From an uncultured Gammaproteobacteria bacterium (lineage in GTDB: Bacteria > Pseudomonadota > Gammaproteobacteria > Pseudomonadales > Pseudohongiellaceae), in NCBI GenBank assembly GCA_903889815.1, contig CAISYX010000337.1:1-31524 (forward strand): a DNA stretch of 31,524 bases, written 5' to 3'. The stretch's first letter is position 1. Each line of letters starts with the position of its first letter. A program made the translations under genes and the position numbers. The notes under the pieces were generated by a model, which saw only the letters and a list, made by a program, of their open reading frames with translations, was not told the origin of the DNA and did no database searches. Shown piece after piece: positions 23,791 to 31,459 of this stretch.

Positions 23791-24440
23791 GTGTTTTCCG
23801 CGTGTTTTTCCGAAGCCTGCGTGCGCAGAGAGTCCCGGTTCATCATCAGCCACTGCAGTGCGATGATGGCCATCGCATTGTTCATGCGGCCTTCCTGCAA
23901 TGCCTGCCATGCCTGAGTCGAAGATAGCACACGCACGCGGATATCTTCATTTTCCTCTGGCACGCCGTGAATGCCGCCGGCACCAGCAGAGTCAACGAGT
24001 CCACAGAACAGACTGATGAATTCGTTGCTTCCACCAGGGCTGTTGAAATAGTCCAGAATGTGAATCAGTTCACGAATTTGACAACCGGCCTCTTCCACCG
24101 CTTCGCGCTGTGCCAGTTCAGCAGCCGACTCGCCCGGGGCAATGATGCCGGCCACTACTTCGAGCAGCCAGGGACTGGTTCCGCGGGTCTCGGCATCCAC
24201 CATCGCCCCGATCCGGAACTGTTCTACCAGAACGACTTCGTCGCGCACGGGGTCATAGAGCAGCACCCCGGCTGCCGCGTCACGCACAAACAGCTCCCTC
24301 GAGAATGGCTGACTCCAGCCGCCGGCATACAGCCGGTGGCGGAGCACCCAGGTGTCGAGAGAAAAGAATCCGCGATAGCCCGGCGTGCGGGTCAGCACCT
24401 GCACATCGGCTGCTCCGAACTCCGGAGAGGCGTCGCTCAT
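23787..24440 (-). CDS. nudF: ADP-ribose pyrophosphatase (Nudix)
   Basis: 217 residues. Hydrolyses ADP-ribose to AMP and ribose 5-phosphate. The Nudix box starts at G98 and has REAVEEAG at 112-119, matching the G-x5-E-x7-REUxEExGU pattern, with GES at its start. Other family signs are LVEQFRIGA upstream of the box and YFNSPGGSNEF downstream, typical of the ADP-ribose-specific branch. It overlaps ppiC and the DUF1249 gene by 4 bp each, so the three are translated in sequence. The C-terminus is slightly extended. Confidence 0.92.
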   Translation of the reverse strand: MSDASPEFGAADVQVLTRTPGYRGFFSLDTWVLRHRLYAGGWSQPFSRELFVRDAAAGVLLYDPVRDEVVLVEQFRIGAMVDAETRGTSPWLLEVVAGIIAPGESAAELAQREAVEEAGCQIRELIHILDYFNSPGGSNEFISLFCGLVDSAGAGGIHGVPEENEDIRVRVLSSTQAWQALQEGRMNNAMAIIALQWLMMNRDSLRTQASEKHAENT

Positions 24441-24718
24441 GCTGTGCGACTGGTGACTTCCAGCAGGTGGTACCCGAATTGTGTCTTGACCGGGCCCTGC
24501 ACTGTATTGGGCTCGGCGCTGAAGACCACACGGTCAAACTCTTTCACCATTTGACCAGGGCCGAAGCGACCCAGATCGCCGCCTTGGTTGCGGGACGGGC
24601 AGGAGGAGAACTGGCGCGCGATGGCGGCGAAATCTTCGCCGCCTTCAATGCGGGCTTTCAGGTCAAGACAAAGGGCTTCGGTATCAACGAGGATGTGGCG
24701 TGCAGTAGCTGAGGCCAT
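24437..24718 (-). CDS. ppiC: Parvulin-type peptidyl-prolyl isomerase PpiC
   Basis: 93 residues, the same length as E. coli PpiC. A stand-alone parvulin that speeds cis-trans isomerisation of prolyl bonds in the cytoplasm. It shows ARHILV at the start, FSSCPSRNQGGDLGRFGPGQ in the middle and VKTQFGYHLLEV at the end, all core parvulin elements. The frame is open 10 codons further upstream, but the ATG at 24718 has AGGAG at proper spacing. It opens the run toward parC and overlaps nudF by 4 bp. It may have its own promoter (24747-24775). Confidence 0.93.
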   Translation of the reverse strand: MASATARHILVDTEALCLDLKARIEGGEDFAAIARQFSSCPSRNQGGDLGRFGPGQMVKEFDRVVFSAEPNTVQGPVKTQFGYHLLEVTSRTA

Positions 24719-24731
24719 GGCAGGGCTCCTG

Positions 24732-24810
24732 AAAAAAAGAACCCGCATTATGCCCGAGCCACGTCCCGAAATCGAAGCGGGAATTGTGGTCTTTGAGCAG
24801 CAATGCGGGT
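24732..24810 (-). terminator. Possible terminator of rpoE-chrR just upstream of ppiC
   Basis: On the minus strand ACCCGCATT (24810-24802) pairs perfectly with AATGCGGGT (24749-24741) and is followed by T7 (24738-24732). The 52-nt loop contains a second hairpin, TCCCG/CGGGA. The loop is long, so strength is uncertain. The T-run ends about 14 bp before the ppiC start codon. Confidence 0.4.
24747..24775 (-). promoter_or_regulatory. Weak sigma-70-like promoter for ppiC
   Basis: TCGATT (24775-24770), a 17-bp spacer and CATAAT (24752-24747) on the minus strand; transcription would start near 24741. The -35 box is poor. The element overlaps the proposed terminator stem. Confidence 0.3.
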
Positions 24811-24819
24811 CAAGGGCTC

Positions 24820-24849
24820 CGTGACACGAACCTGCGGGGACTTGTCACG
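24820..24849. repeat. 7-bp inverted repeat with 16-bp spacer
   Basis: CGTGACA (24820-24826) and TGTCACG (24843-24849) are perfect inverted arms between chrR and ppiC. It lies next to the chrR stop. It does not fit the CRP spacing; it could be an operator or chance. Confidence 0.35.
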
Positions 24850-24855
24850 TATGCC

Positions 24856-25596
24856 TCAGCAGGCTGTAGGACGGTTCAGCTTTTGCAGTCGGTAATTCAC
24901 CAGCGGTTCGAGCATTCGGTATAGCAGACCACGCGGGCGCACAGGGCGCTCAAGGCACACCAGGCAGATGCAGTCCATGTCTTGCGTGGCAGTGGGCTCA
25001 TGGGCCTCTCCAGCATGACGCACCACGAAATCGCCTCGGGTATAGCTGCCATCAGCATCTGAGAAGCTGCCTTGAAGCAGCACCGTGATCTCTTCGCCAC
25101 GGTGCTCGTGCTCAGGCATTCTGCCACCCGCTCTGATGTCATAAATCGCTGTATCGCGGGAAGCATCAGCTACCTGGAGCGGCGCCACGCGCAGCGCTTT
25201 GCCCAGCTGTACCCAGCGCAACTTGTCGAGGCCGCCTGAGGAAAGCCGGCGCACAGAGCGCGGCAGGAACGCCGAGGCCGGTGCCCTCGCGGACTCGTCT
25301 GTCACAGCGGCTGACTCCGACGCGGCAAGCATGGCTTCAGGCTTCTGTTCGCCGGCAACGGCCGGCGTCGCGCTGCTGCTGACCCGCGCCATCAGGGACT
25401 CGAAACTGTCGGGACTGACTGCTTCGGGCTTGAGGCGCGAGAGCATGTGACCGCCAATGTCTGTCAGCTGTTGCACATGGGCTCGGCATTTGCTGCAGAA
25501 CTCAAGATGCGCAGACACACAGACCGCTTCCGAGAGGGGCAGGTTGGCGGTGGCAAAATCCGTGAGAAATCGTGAATCGGGGTGATAGGAAATCAT
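24856..25596 (-). CDS. chrR: ChrR-type zinc anti-sigma factor with cupin domain
   Basis: 246 residues. It holds the RpoE-type sigma factor inactive until singlet oxygen or related stress releases it. The N-terminal zinc anti-sigma domain has H5, H30, C34 and C37 (HLEFCSKC), with the same spacing as H6/H31/C35/C38 of Rhodobacter sphaeroides ChrR. The C-terminal cupin has H163, H165, E169 (HEHRGEE) and H199, again with the spacing of the Rhodobacter metal ligands. The linker between the domains (about 60-120) is longer and Ala/Ser-rich. It follows the sigma gene by 15 bp on the same strand. The sequence gives high confidence for the family; the inducing signal is inferred from it. Confidence 0.93.
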   Translation of the reverse strand: MISYHPDSRFLTDFATANLPLSEAVCVSAHLEFCSKCRAHVQQLTDIGGHMLSRLKPEAVSPDSFESLMARVSSSATPAVAGEQKPEAMLAASESAAVTDESARAPASAFLPRSVRRLSSGGLDKLRWVQLGKALRVAPLQVADASRDTAIYDIRAGGRMPEHEHRGEEITVLLQGSFSDADGSYTRGDFVVRHAGEAHEPTATQDMDCICLVCLERPVRPRGLLYRMLEPLVNYRLQKLNRPTAC

Positions 25597-25611
25597 GAGT
25601 GACCTGTGCCT

Positions 25612-26232
25612 TTACCTGTCGATGAGAATCTGAAGCTTGCTCAGTGCCAGACGGATACGGGATTTCACCGTTCCCAGTGGCAGATTCAGCTCCTCGGCTA
25701 TTTCGTTGTGTGACTTGCTTTCCATGAATGCCTTTTCCAGCACCAGTGCCTGTTCTTCCGGCAGCGTCGACATGGCATTGCGAATCATGGTTTCGACGCG
25801 GCGCTGCTGCAGCTCCACGACGGGTTCGGGCGAATCGGCCTCATGCCAGATGTCTTCGATGTCGATCGTCCTGTCCGCACGCCCGTTGCGGCGAATGAAG
25901 TCGATGCGCGTGTTGCGCGCAATCGTGAAGATCCACGTATTGACGCTGGCCTTGCTGCTGTTGAACGAGGCCGCCTTGTTCCAGACCTTGATCATCACTT
26001 CCTGCGTCATCTCCTCCGCCAGCGAGCGATCCGCGTAGGACGAAATGCCTTTGGAGAGGAAGGCCTTGATCAAAGGAGCGTAATGATCGAATAGCCGCTT
26101 GAATTCCGCCCTGTCCTGGTTTTGAGCCACCTTGCGGATGGCGCCCTCCCAAGGGTCGGGAACGGTCTGGACGCCCCATGTCTGCGTAGTCCTGCGCAGG
26201 TTGCTGCCAGTGTTCTCGTCGCTGCTGGACAC
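25612..26232 (-). CDS. rpoE: ECF sigma factor, RpoE/ECF11 type
   Basis: 206 residues. Region 2 runs over about 45-110 (LFDHYAPLIKAFL, MTQEVMIKVWNKA, WIFTIARNTRIDFIRR) and region 4 over about 150-205 (LPEEQALVLEKAF, HNEIAEELNLPLGTVKSRI). The partner chrR directly downstream places it in ECF11, which controls defence against singlet oxygen, photolyase and membrane-lipid repair genes in Alpha- and Gammaproteobacteria. The start is GTG with an AGGA ribosome site. Upstream is an ECF11-type promoter (26278-26307), which suggests autoregulation. The N-terminal extension of about 35 residues is Ser/Thr-rich. Confidence 0.93.
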   Translation of the reverse strand: MSSSDENTGSNLRRTTQTWGVQTVPDPWEGAIRKVAQNQDRAEFKRLFDHYAPLIKAFLSKGISSYADRSLAEEMTQEVMIKVWNKAASFNSSKASVNTWIFTIARNTRIDFIRRNGRADRTIDIEDIWHEADSPEPVVELQQRRVETMIRNAMSTLPEEQALVLEKAFMESKSHNEIAEELNLPLGTVKSRIRLALSKLQILIDR

Positions 26233-26277
26233 GTGATTCCTGTTGGCGCGCGGCGCCTGTTGAAACGGATTTGAAAA

Positions 26278-26307
26278 CTTCTACGGCCCAGCCTGGCCTC
26301 TGGATCA
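26278..26307 (-). promoter_or_regulatory. ECF11-type promoter of rpoE-chrR (autoregulation)
   Basis: On the minus strand TGATCC (26307-26302), an 18-bp spacer, then TAGAAG (26283-26278), with CG just before it (CGTAGA). TGATCC with a CGTA-type -10 is the pattern reported for RpoE/ChrR sigma factors. Transcription would start about 40 nt before the rpoE GTG. Confidence 0.65.
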
Positions 26308-26353
26308 AGAAAGTGCAAATTCTTTCTCGCGGACGGACGGCATTCCCCCTGTC

Positions 26354-26383
26354 TGATCTGATTCCCGGAGTTACACGTAGTCA
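26354..26383 (+). promoter_or_regulatory. ECF11-like promoter of the divergent NTF2-like gene
   Basis: TGATCT (26354-26359), an 18-bp spacer, then TAGTCA (26378-26383), again with CG before it (CGTAGT). Spacing and -10 match the rpoE promoter on the opposite strand; only the last base of the -35 differs. Transcription would start close to the ribosome site at 26391. Confidence 0.6.
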
Positions 26384-26405
26384 CTGCATCAAGGAGAATT
26401 GCACC

Positions 26406-26861
26406 GTGACCCAGATGACCCCTCTTTCAGATCCGCGCAGGAAGACCCTGCTTCAGGACTTCAAGGTCTTCTACCGTGAGGCCAGTCCTGCCAGTCTGGA
26501 GAGGCTCGACCGCCTGTACACGCAGGACATCGAGTTTCGTGACCCGCTGAACGTCATCCACGGCATCCTGGCGCTCAAAAGTCACCTGAAGGGCGTCTAC
26601 GCCGGATCCACTGATATCCGTTTTGAGTACCTGGACGAGCATTACGACGAGCACTGGGCGTCCATCACCTGGGTGGCCACTTATCGGCACGGCGCGCTTG
26701 ACGGGGGTCGCACGCTGACGTTGCGAGGCACCACCCAGATTCGGTTCACTGACCGGATTTTCTACCATGAAGACTTCTTCGACGTTGGCGCCATGGTGTA
26801 TCAGCACCTGCCCGTACTGGGAACCGTCGTCGGCTACATCAACGGGCGCATTCGGCGCTGA
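26406..26861 (+). CDS. NTF2/SnoaL-like small protein
   Basis: 151 residues with the cone-shaped NTF2-like pattern: FYREASPASLERLDRLY, IEFRDPLNVIHG, then strands around IRFEYLDEH and TLRGTTQIRF. Members of this fold bind small hydrophobic ligands or act as enzymes; no catalytic set is certain here. NTF2-like genes occur in rpoE-chrR clusters of other Gammaproteobacteria, next to reductase, DUF1365 and cyclopropane synthase genes, which are absent here. GTG at 26406 is chosen as start because AAGGAG lies 9 bp upstream, while the next ATG would be 18 bp away. It lies downstream of an ECF11-like promoter and is followed after 12 bp by a secreted protein. Confidence 0.75.
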   Translation: MTQMTPLSDPRRKTLLQDFKVFYREASPASLERLDRLYTQDIEFRDPLNVIHGILALKSHLKGVYAGSTDIRFEYLDEHYDEHWASITWVATYRHGALDGGRTLTLRGTTQIRFTDRIFYHEDFFDVGAMVYQHLPVLGTVVGYINGRIRR

Positions 26862-26873
26862 GCAGGCTCGAAA

Positions 26874-27644
26874 ATGACCTTTGCATCCCTCACACGATCC
26901 CTGCTGGCCGCCCTTCTGTTCGCTCAGAGCACGCACGGAGCAGCTGCCCCCTGGACTGTCGGCACAGCCTACAATGCTGAAGATGGCAGCGTGGCCTATC
27001 GAGAATTGCACTATCCCGCGCCGGGATACCCGGGCCTCTCCAGCCGGGTAGATTATGCGGACGCCGAAGGCGCAGTGATCGTCAGCAAGCAGATGGACTT
27101 CTCTCGCTCGCAGACGGCACCCGCCATTGATCAGACGGATCTGCGCACCAGTTCACGGGTCTTCACACGCCACGAAGAGGGGCGCCTGCAGATTGGCTAT
27201 CAGCGCGATGCAGACACTGCGCTGCGCACAGACACCATGCGCCTGATTCCGAATCTGATTGTCGACGCGGGCTTCGATCCGTTCGTGCGGTCACAGTGGG
27301 ACGCGCTGTCAGCCGGTCGCGCCGTGTCTGCTTCCTTCTTGGTGCCTTCCAGGCTGGGTACCATCACTGTCAGCATCGCACCAGTGCCGCGCGAAGAGTG
27401 TGCGCAGGTGCAAGGCGATGTGCTGTGTCTGATGGTCAGACCAGCGGGCATGCTGCGAATTGCAAGCTGGTTCGTGGAGCCACTGCGACTGGCCTATGAT
27501 CTGGAGCAGCAACGTCTTCTGATGTACCGCGGATTGAGCAATCTACTGGATGCACGGGGCAAGCCGCAGGACGTGCTGGTGCTGTTCGAGTATGACGCCG
27601 CGCAATTGACGGCGCTCGCGCTCACTCCTCCAGCAGGGGAATAG
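26874..27644 (+). CDS. Secreted protein of unknown function in the RpoE-ChrR region
   Basis: 256 residues. The N-terminus is a typical Sec signal peptide (hydrophobic core at about 8-18, likely cleavage near AHG/AAA at about 24), so the mature protein should be periplasmic. I recognise no domain. The sequence contains an RELHYPAPGYPG segment, a possible disulfide pair (C at about 182 and 191) and a predominance of strand-like stretches, suggesting a beta-rich fold. It lies 12 bp after the NTF2-like gene and shares its ECF11-like promoter. Its 3' end overlaps the convergent kinase gene by 23 bp. Confidence 0.7.
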   Translation: MTFASLTRSLLAALLFAQSTHGAAAPWTVGTAYNAEDGSVAYRELHYPAPGYPGLSSRVDYADAEGAVIVSKQMDFSRSQTAPAIDQTDLRTSSRVFTRHEEGRLQIGYQRDADTALRTDTMRLIPNLIVDAGFDPFVRSQWDALSAGRAVSASFLVPSRLGTITVSIAPVPREECAQVQGDVLCLMVRPAGMLRIASWFVEPLRLAYDLEQQRLLMYRGLSNLLDARGKPQDVLVLFEYDAAQLTALALTPPAGE

Positions 27645-29820
27645 TGAGGGTGATGGTGACGCCCTCGGCGTCGCGCTGATCTTCTGCGCGAATCTGACCG
27701 TTGTGGAACTCGGTCACCAGACGGGCAATGTGCAGACCGATGCCCAGGTGCGGCTGCCGCTGTTTTTCCTGAGGCCGCACCGAAATCATGGAATCAAACA
27801 GGCGCCCCTTCATGGCGTCGGGCAGATAAGGTCCGAAATTGGACACCTTCACCACGGCCTGTTCACGCACCGCGTGGCAGTAGATCGAGATCGGCCTGCC
27901 CGGATATGTGAACTCCACGGCGTTGGCGATCAATTTGTCCATCAGCTGCGCAATGTATTCCGGCACGCCCAGAATCTTTACCGGCCCTTCAATATCGGAC
28001 ACCAGGGTGAAATCCGGATAGGCAAGCCGGTACCCCTCTACGCAGCCATTGATGACCCTGGCCAGATCAATCTTCTCCTTTTCCGACGTCTGGAGCATCT
28101 GCTCAAGCCGCGTCGCCTCACTCATGTTGGTGAGGATCAGATTGAGCCGGCTGATGCCTTCTTCGGCTCGCTGAATATAGATGGCGGATTCCTTGTCCTG
28201 TGACACCATGCCAAGATTTTCGAGGGAGGAGCGCACCACCGTGACGGGTGTTCGCAGTTCGTGGGAAAGACGCGCGGACATGTTCTCCAGATAGCTTGTA
28301 TATTGAGTCAGGCGTTCCACGATGCTCGAGAAGCTACGGGAAAGATCACCGATTTCATCGGAATTCTTGCTGGCCACGATGCTTTTGCGCAGGCGCCCGC
28401 TCTCGTCAATGATGCTCTCCGCCTGATTGCGCAGATCGCGGATGCGCCCGGAAATCCGCGAGGCGAATGCGAACAACCCAAACGAGATTACCGCCATCAC
28501 GCCAAGTATGGTGTTGAAGAGCGTTTCCAGGGCCTGATTGCGGAAGGTGCGAATGCCGTTCATGTTTTGATCGACGATCACTGCGCCCATCACCTCGCCA
28601 TCGGCGACGATGGGATGCGCCGCTTCCAGAATGCGCGTCTGCGTATCCTGCAGCGTCCGGAACTGAGTGGTCGGCTGGCCCTGCAGTGCCGAGTCGATGT
28701 GCTGTCCCTCTGCCGTACCACCAGCATACAACTCGTCGATGAACTCGTTGGAAGGCATGGTAAGGATGCGGTAGTAAAGCGGATGCAGAATGCGGTCTTC
28801 AATGAAGGCCCAGTACTTGTTGACGATCGACACTTCGGGCTCGAGATCCAGCAGCAGTCCGGTGGCTGTCTGGATATCACCGACACTCAGCAGAATACGA
28901 CCGCCACGGTCGATCACCTGGATGCGGGAGTTGGTGTGCCCCATGCCTTCGACGATGCGGTCGATCTCTGGCGTCGGCCGTCGCAGGGAACCGAGTTGCC
29001 TGGGATCATTCACGGCTGAGGTGGCTACAACCCCTGTCACCGAACGATTTTCGACATCGTCCACATCATAAACAGCAAACCCGATCTGCTCGCCGAGCAT
29101 CGAGAGCGGCAGACGCAGCTCGATCTCGTACCCATCCTGCACTTCGTACCACTGACCTGCAATCCGCTCTTCGTGCAGCAAGGACGTGACATCGAGCATG
29201 TCGGGGCCAATCTCATACGCGTAGAGGAATTCCGGCCCGCGCGGGGCGACCACATAGCGCTTGAACTCGCCGTCACGGGTGACCAGCGAAATCTGCATGA
29301 AGTCAGCGCGATGGATGCTCAGACTGTCGGCGCTGCGGTAGACCACGTTGTCATCCTGAACTTTCAGATAGGCATAGAGAAAGCGGTTGTATTCGCCTGC
29401 CAGCAGCTTGAAGTTCAGGGAGCTGTCGTTGTGGTAGTAGCGGGTCCAGGGGCCCTGGGGATTGAGCTCGGTGCCGATCGCATCGTCCTTGCCATAGGAA
29501 AGTTCGTAGCGCTGATAGTCCTGCCAGTCCACCAGGGTACTGTCGTCCAGCGACAGTGGATAGAACACCGGATACGCGTAGAGATCGTCGCTCTCGCGCG
29601 CCACGCTGTAACTGCCCTCGTCGAAGAGCTCGGGCCGCTCGTTCAGCGCCGTGGCCAGCGCCCGCGCAGTACCCAGGACGGTCTGCTCCTGACCGCGGCG
29701 CAGGTAATCCTCCATCTCGAGGATGTATTGGTAGCCGAGCCAGGGAATCACCAGCAGGAAACTGGACAAGAACACCAGCTTGAAGCGGATTCCGAACGGA
29801 TTCTTGAGATAACGGGCCAT
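27622..29820 (-). CDS. pdsS: PdsS-like sensor histidine kinase (proteobacterial sortase system type)
   Basis: 732 residues. A membrane segment at about 12-31 is followed by a very large periplasmic sensor region (about 35-420), a second segment near 425-450, a HAMP linker, a dimerisation domain with H520 in LSHELRTPVT, and an ATPase domain (LIANAVEFTYPG, then SNFGP as G1 and GIGLHIARL as G2). The start, with LVIPWLGYQYILEME and EQTVLGTARALATAL, matches the dedicated sortase system kinase family (TIGR03785) as I remember it. That family co-occurs with a variant sortase and an LPXTG-type substrate; neither lies in this window. The ATG at 29820 is 2 bp after the regulator stop, so the pair is coupled. 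Confidence 0.8.
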   Translation of the reverse strand: MARYLKNPFGIRFKLVFLSSFLLVIPWLGYQYILEMEDYLRRGQEQTVLGTARALATALNERPELFDEGSYSVARESDDLYAYPVFYPLSLDDSTLVDWQDYQRYELSYGKDDAIGTELNPQGPWTRYYHNDSSLNFKLLAGEYNRFLYAYLKVQDDNVVYRSADSLSIHRADFMQISLVTRDGEFKRYVVAPRGPEFLYAYEIGPDMLDVTSLLHEERIAGQWYEVQDGYEIELRLPLSMLGEQIGFAVYDVDDVENRSVTGVVATSAVNDPRQLGSLRRPTPEIDRIVEGMGHTNSRIQVIDRGGRILLSVGDIQTATGLLLDLEPEVSIVNKYWAFIEDRILHPLYYRILTMPSNEFIDELYAGGTAEGQHIDSALQGQPTTQFRTLQDTQTRILEAAHPIVADGEVMGAVIVDQNMNGIRTFRNQALETLFNTILGVMAVISFGLFAFASRISGRIRDLRNQAESIIDESGRLRKSIVASKNSDEIGDLSRSFSSIVERLTQYTSYLENMSARLSHELRTPVTVVRSSLENLGMVSQDKESAIYIQRAEEGISRLNLILTNMSEATRLEQMLQTSEKEKIDLARVINGCVEGYRLAYPDFTLVSDIEGPVKILGVPEYIAQLMDKLIANAVEFTYPGRPISIYCHAVREQAVVKVSNFGPYLPDAMKGRLFDSMISVRPQEKQRQPHLGIGLHIARLVTEFHNGQIRAEDQRDAEGVTITLTIPLLEE

Positions 29821-29822
29821 TG

Positions 29823-30536
29823 TCAGTCGATGTTGCCGGAGGTGTTCTGAGGGTTCCAGCGATACCCCATGCCATAGACCGTCTCGATGCAGTCAAAGCT
29901 CTCATCCACCAGCATGAACTTCTTGCGGATGCGCTTGACATGGGAGGTGATGGTGCTGCCATCCACGAAGATCTTGGATTCCTGCATCAGGATCTGCCGG
30001 CTCTTCACATGTCCGGGGAACTTGACCAGCGCATGCACCATCCAGAATTCCGTCACCGTTAGCGGGACGGGATTGCCCTCCCATTGAATGGTCAGGCGTC
30101 CGATATCCAGGGTCAGCTTGTCGCGCTGCAGCAGGTTCTCGGGCGAGGTGGGCTGATCAAGCACATCGAGCCGGCGGAACAGCGCCGCGATGCGGGCCGA
30201 CAGATGCGGCAGGCTGATGTCCTTGGTGAGATAGTCGTCGGCACCCATGCGCAGACCGCTGACAGTGTCAAAGTCGTTGTCTCGGGCGGTCAGAAAGATG
30301 ATGGGCAGGGTGTCGGACATCGATCGCAGCGACTGGCACAGCGTGAAGCCGCCGTCGTATTCGCTCTCCAGCCCGATGTCGATGATGGCCAGATTGGGCA
30401 GACGGATGTCGAAGGAGCGCATGGCATCTCGCCGGTTTGCATAGGTCTGCACGTCGTAGCCCTGCTTGCGCAGGACATCCGCGTAATTCTCGCGAATGGC
30501 GGCCTCGTCTTCCACGATTGCGATTCGTCTTGCCAT
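29823..30536 (-). CDS. pdsR: PdsR-like OmpR-family response regulator
   Basis: 237 residues. Receiver domain with E9, D10, phospho-acceptor D53 (AIIDIGLESEYDGGF), T83 and K105 (LTKDISLPHL), then an OmpR/PhoB-type winged helix (about 140-230). The sequence around IAIVEDEAAIRENYADVL and RMGADDYLTKDISLPHL matches the regulator of the dedicated sortase system (TIGR03787) as I recall it. The reading frame continues upstream, but the ATG at 30536 has AAGGGG at good spacing and begins the receiver. A possible TATAGT -10 (30579-30574) lacks a matching -35. Upstream DNA (30537-30781) holds no coding signal. Confidence 0.85.
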   Translation of the reverse strand: MARRIAIVEDEAAIRENYADVLRKQGYDVQTYANRRDAMRSFDIRLPNLAIIDIGLESEYDGGFTLCQSLRSMSDTLPIIFLTARDNDFDTVSGLRMGADDYLTKDISLPHLSARIAALFRRLDVLDQPTSPENLLQRDKLTLDIGRLTIQWEGNPVPLTVTEFWMVHALVKFPGHVKSRQILMQESKIFVDGSTITSHVKRIRKKFMLVDESFDCIETVYGMGYRWNPQNTSGNID

Positions 30537-30622
30537 ATGCCCCTTTGCACCTCTCCAGGAGGGAGTCGCGAGGACTATACAGCAATTCCCCGGGCAATGG
30601 TGAGCCGCGCGCTGCCTGCATT

Positions 30623-30650
30623 TGCGGCATTTCCGCAGCGCCTTTTTTTT
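30623..30650 (+). terminator. Hairpin and T8 run, terminator-like, plus strand
   Basis: TGCGG (30623-30627), a 5-nt loop, CCGCA (30633-30637) and, after 5 nt, eight T (30643-30650). It lies in the divergent gap between pdsR and the glutathione transferase, with no plus-strand gene before it. It could be the leader of the transferase gene, the end of a small RNA, or chance. Confidence 0.35.
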
Positions 30651-30781
30651 GCCACATTGAATCAGCAGATCGCCGTGTTCGCACCGGAACTTCCCGGGCG
30701 GCAAGCGCACTAAGCTGATGTAATCGCGCAGTTTGCGTGACGCTTTCAGCCACTGGCAGCCATTACAGCGGAGCTTTGCAG

Positions 30782-31447
30782 ATGAGTCAGATCAAACTGG
30801 TAATAGGCAACAAGAACTACTCCTCCTGGTCCATGCGGCCATGGCTGCTCCTCAAGGCGTTCGGCATCCCCTTCGAAGAGATCAACATCGCGCTGTACCG
30901 TGGCGACACGGCGGAGAAGCTCGGACCCTATTCCCCCTCGCTGAAAGTGCCGGCCCTGCTGCACAACGAGACGACCGTCTGGGAGTCTCTGGCCATCTGT
31001 GAATACATTTCCGAACAACTGCTGGACGGGCGTGGCTGGCCGGCGAACCCCAAGAAGCGTGCGAGTGCCCGCTCTGTGGCATCCGAAGTCCACGCGGAAT
31101 TTGCCAATCTGCGCAAGGAATGGCCGATGAACTGCAAGGCGTCTGTGGAAATGACGGTGACGGAGCGCCTGGCGGACGAGATTGCCCGTATCGACGGCAT
31201 CTGGAGCTGCTGTCGGCGCAAGCACGGCACAGGAGGGGACTACCTGTTCGGCAGGTTTTCCATCGCGGACTGCATGATGGCGCCTGTCGCCATCGCCTTC
31301 CGCGCCTATGGCGCGAAACTCAGCCTGGATGCCCAGCGCTATGCGAACACCCTGCTCGCCAATCCCCATGTGATGGACTGGGTGGCGCAGGGTCGCGCAG
31401 AAAAGGAGCCGGTCAGCATGAGCGTCGTGAGCAGTCTGGCGGGGTGA
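30782..31447 (+). CDS. Glutathione S-transferase family protein
   Basis: 221 residues. The thioredoxin-like N-terminal domain shows NKNYSSWSMRPWLLLKAFG (the catalytic Ser region), KVPAL with the cis-proline and WESLAICEYI at the glutathione-binding loop; the rest is helical. Predicted to conjugate or reduce substrates with glutathione, which fits gshB in the same genome, but no substrate can be named. The frame is open 15 codons upstream; the ATG at 30782 is chosen because GGAG lies 8 bp before it and homology starts there. A REP cluster follows directly. Confidence 0.9.
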   Translation: MSQIKLVIGNKNYSSWSMRPWLLLKAFGIPFEEINIALYRGDTAEKLGPYSPSLKVPALLHNETTVWESLAICEYISEQLLDGRGWPANPKKRASARSVASEVHAEFANLRKEWPMNCKASVEMTVTERLADEIARIDGIWSCCRRKHGTGGDYLFGRFSIADCMMAPVAIAFRAYGAKLSLDAQRYANTLLANPHVMDWVAQGRAEKEPVSMSVVSSLAG

Positions 31448-31459
31448 TTGTGGGCCCTG

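Noticed and set aside
24820..24849. CRP/Vfr site reading of the CGTGACA/TGTCACG repeat
   Set aside because: The CRP family needs TGTGA-N6-TCACA spacing; these arms are 16 bp apart.
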